Source of the DNA: Caballeronia sp. BR00000012568055 | GTDB lineage: Bacteria; Pseudomonadota; Gammaproteobacteria; Burkholderiales; Burkholderiaceae | Assembly (NCBI RefSeq): GCF_029439455.1 | Contig: NZ_JAQFVG010000251.1 | Coordinates: forward strand, 1-64,000 | Length of the DNA stretch: 64,000 bases | Direction: 5' to 3' | Part shown: positions 63,086 to 64,000 of the stretch, piece after piece | Position numbering within the stretch: the stretch's first letter is position 1 | How the letters are laid out: each line of letters begins with the position of its first letter | Notes under the pieces: generated by a model | Database searches by the model: none | Told to the model about the DNA's origin: nothing | What the model saw: only the letters and a program-made list of their open reading frames with translations | Position numbers and translations under genes: made by a program

Positions 63086-64000
63086 TCAGTAGCCGTACTT
63101 CATGCTCGCATCGACGTTGCTCTTGTCGTAGAAGCGGTCCGAGACCTTGACCCACGGCGGAATGGTTTCGCCCTTGGCGTACTTCTGCGCCACGTCACAC
63201 GCCAGCGGCCCGAAGAACGGACTGGACTGCACGCTCGCGCCGAGTTCGCCCGCCTTGATGGCGTCCAGTCCGCCCTTGGTGCCGTCGATGGTGACGATCT
63301 GGATATCCTTGCCCGGCTGCTTGCCCGCCGCCTTGATCGCGGCAATCGCGCCGAGCGCCATTTCATCGTTGTGCGCGTAGACGGCGGTCACATCCGGATG
63401 CGCCTGCAACAGGGTTTCCATCACCTGACGACCCTTGTCGCGCGCAAAATCACCACTCTGCGATGCAACGATCTTCATGCCCGGATTCTTCGCGATCACA
63501 TCGTCGAAACCTTTCTTGCGATCGTTCGCCGCGGACGCGCCCGTCGAGCCTTCCAGTTCGATGATGGTCGCCTTGCCGCCCGTCGCCTTCACGAGCCAGT
63601 CGGTGGCGCGCTGTCCCTGATCGATAAAGTCCGAGCCGATAAACGTGATGTAGTCCTTGCCCGCTTTGGCCATCGACTGATCGACGTTACGGTCAACGAG
63701 AATCACCGGAATGCCGGCCTTCTTCGCCTGCATGATGACCGGCACCAGCGGCTTTTCTTCACGCGGCGGGAACACCAGCAGATCGACGTGCTGCGCGATC
63801 ATGCTTTGGATATCCGCGACCTGTTTGGCGGCGGAACTGTTGGCATCGGTCATGACCATCTGCCAGCCGCACTTCGCGGCAATATCCTTGAAGCTCTTGG
63901 TCTCCGCCAGACGCCACGGGTTGTTGCTCTCCGTCTGCGCGAAACCGACCTTCAGCGGTTTCTTGTTCGGGATCTTGGGCAGCGCGTCATCGGCTGCGTG
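63086..64000 (-). CDS. Sugar ABC transporter substrate-binding protein (YtfQ type), 5' end beyond the window
   Basis: The last 304 codons are in the window. The frame stays open to base 64000 and reads KKPLKVGFAQTESNNPWRLA, which is the start of the mature PBP1-type domain, so only the signal peptide and a few residues are missing. GSTGASAANDRKKGF, SGDFARDKGRQVMET and YAHNDEMALGAIAAIK match YtfQ closely from memory. YtfQ binds galactofuranose, and near relatives bind arabinose-type furanoses. It is the first gene of the four-gene transporter. Confidence 0.9.
   Translation of the reverse strand, partial: HAADDALPKIPNKKPLKVGFAQTESNNPWRLAETKSFKDIAAKCGWQMVMTDANSSAAKQVADIQSMIAQHVDLLVFPPREEKPLVPVIMQAKKAGIPVILVDRNVDQSMAKAGKDYITFIGSDFIDQGQRATDWLVKATGGKATIIELEGSTGASAANDRKKGFDDVIAKNPGMKIVASQSGDFARDKGRQVMETLLQAHPDVTAVYAHNDEMALGAIAAIKAAGKQPGKDIQIVTIDGTKGGLDAIKAGELGASVQSSPFFGPLACDVAQKYAKGETIPPWVKVSDRFYDKSNVDASMKYGY

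Overview
The window looks like a chromosomal segment from a Burkholderiaceae bacterium, most likely Paraburkholderia or Caballeronia. This rests on high GC, dense ATGA-overlapped operons, an oxidative pentose/aldarate gene set of a type common in that group, the family set DUF3348/DUF802/DUF2894, and a dispersed palindrome near base 230 that I recognise from this group. The assignment is inferred from gene content; no rRNA or tRNA gene is present to confirm it. I saw no insertion sequence, prophage or CRISPR array.

Layout. 0.3-5.5 kb (minus strand): an aromatic-acid type efflux operon (MarR regulator, FUSC pump, DUF1656, HlyD adaptor, NodT outer-membrane lipoprotein) whose marR has an in-frame amber stop. 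5.7-10.2 kb: class C beta-lactamase, L-arabinose/D-galactose 1-dehydrogenase, a LacI regulator and a galactarate/talarate dehydratase, with two perfect 16-bp operators, one of them inside the dehydratase promoter. 10.3-16 kb: malic enzyme, AEC transporter, a variant type II dehydroquinase in an operon with a Gfo/Idh/MocA oxidoreductase, a LysR regulator and a GNAT acetyltransferase. 16-20.8 kb: a compact four-gene archaic (Csu-type) chaperone-usher pilus. 21-24.6 kb: a SphA-like outer-membrane protein and a fused MFS/spermidine-synthase-like protein. 24.7-27.5 kb: a Cys-type sulfatase with its own, apparently periplasmic, formylglycine-generating enzyme. 27.6-35 kb: a divergent MoxR/Bat operon ending in a secreted Ntn hydrolase.

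35.1-39.4 kb holds the least described system: a four-gene overlapping operon DUF3348 - DUF802 - OmpA - DUF2894. The DUF802 protein reads as a MotA/TolQ/ExbB-like membrane channel with a cytoplasmic tail of about 600 residues, and the OmpA protein as its MotB/ZorB-like partner (one membrane helix with an Asp plus a peptidoglycan-binding domain). I infer a long-tailed ion-driven motor resembling the ZorAB core of Zorya phage defence, without the Zorya effectors.

39.7-53.2 kb is a two-partner secretion locus: a 3927-residue TpsA adhesin made of about 38 MBG/YDG modules, and its TpsB transporter. The module array changes from a 780-bp to an exact 510-bp higher-order repeat. 53.2-59.5 kb: a giant hybrid histidine kinase with two kinase cores and three receivers, an orphan ModA-like binding protein and a small DUF6723-like protein. 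59.5-64 kb: a YtfQ-YtfR-YtfT-YjfF-type sugar ABC transporter, cut by the window end. It may feed the arabinose/galactose oxidation genes near the left end, but that link is only inference.
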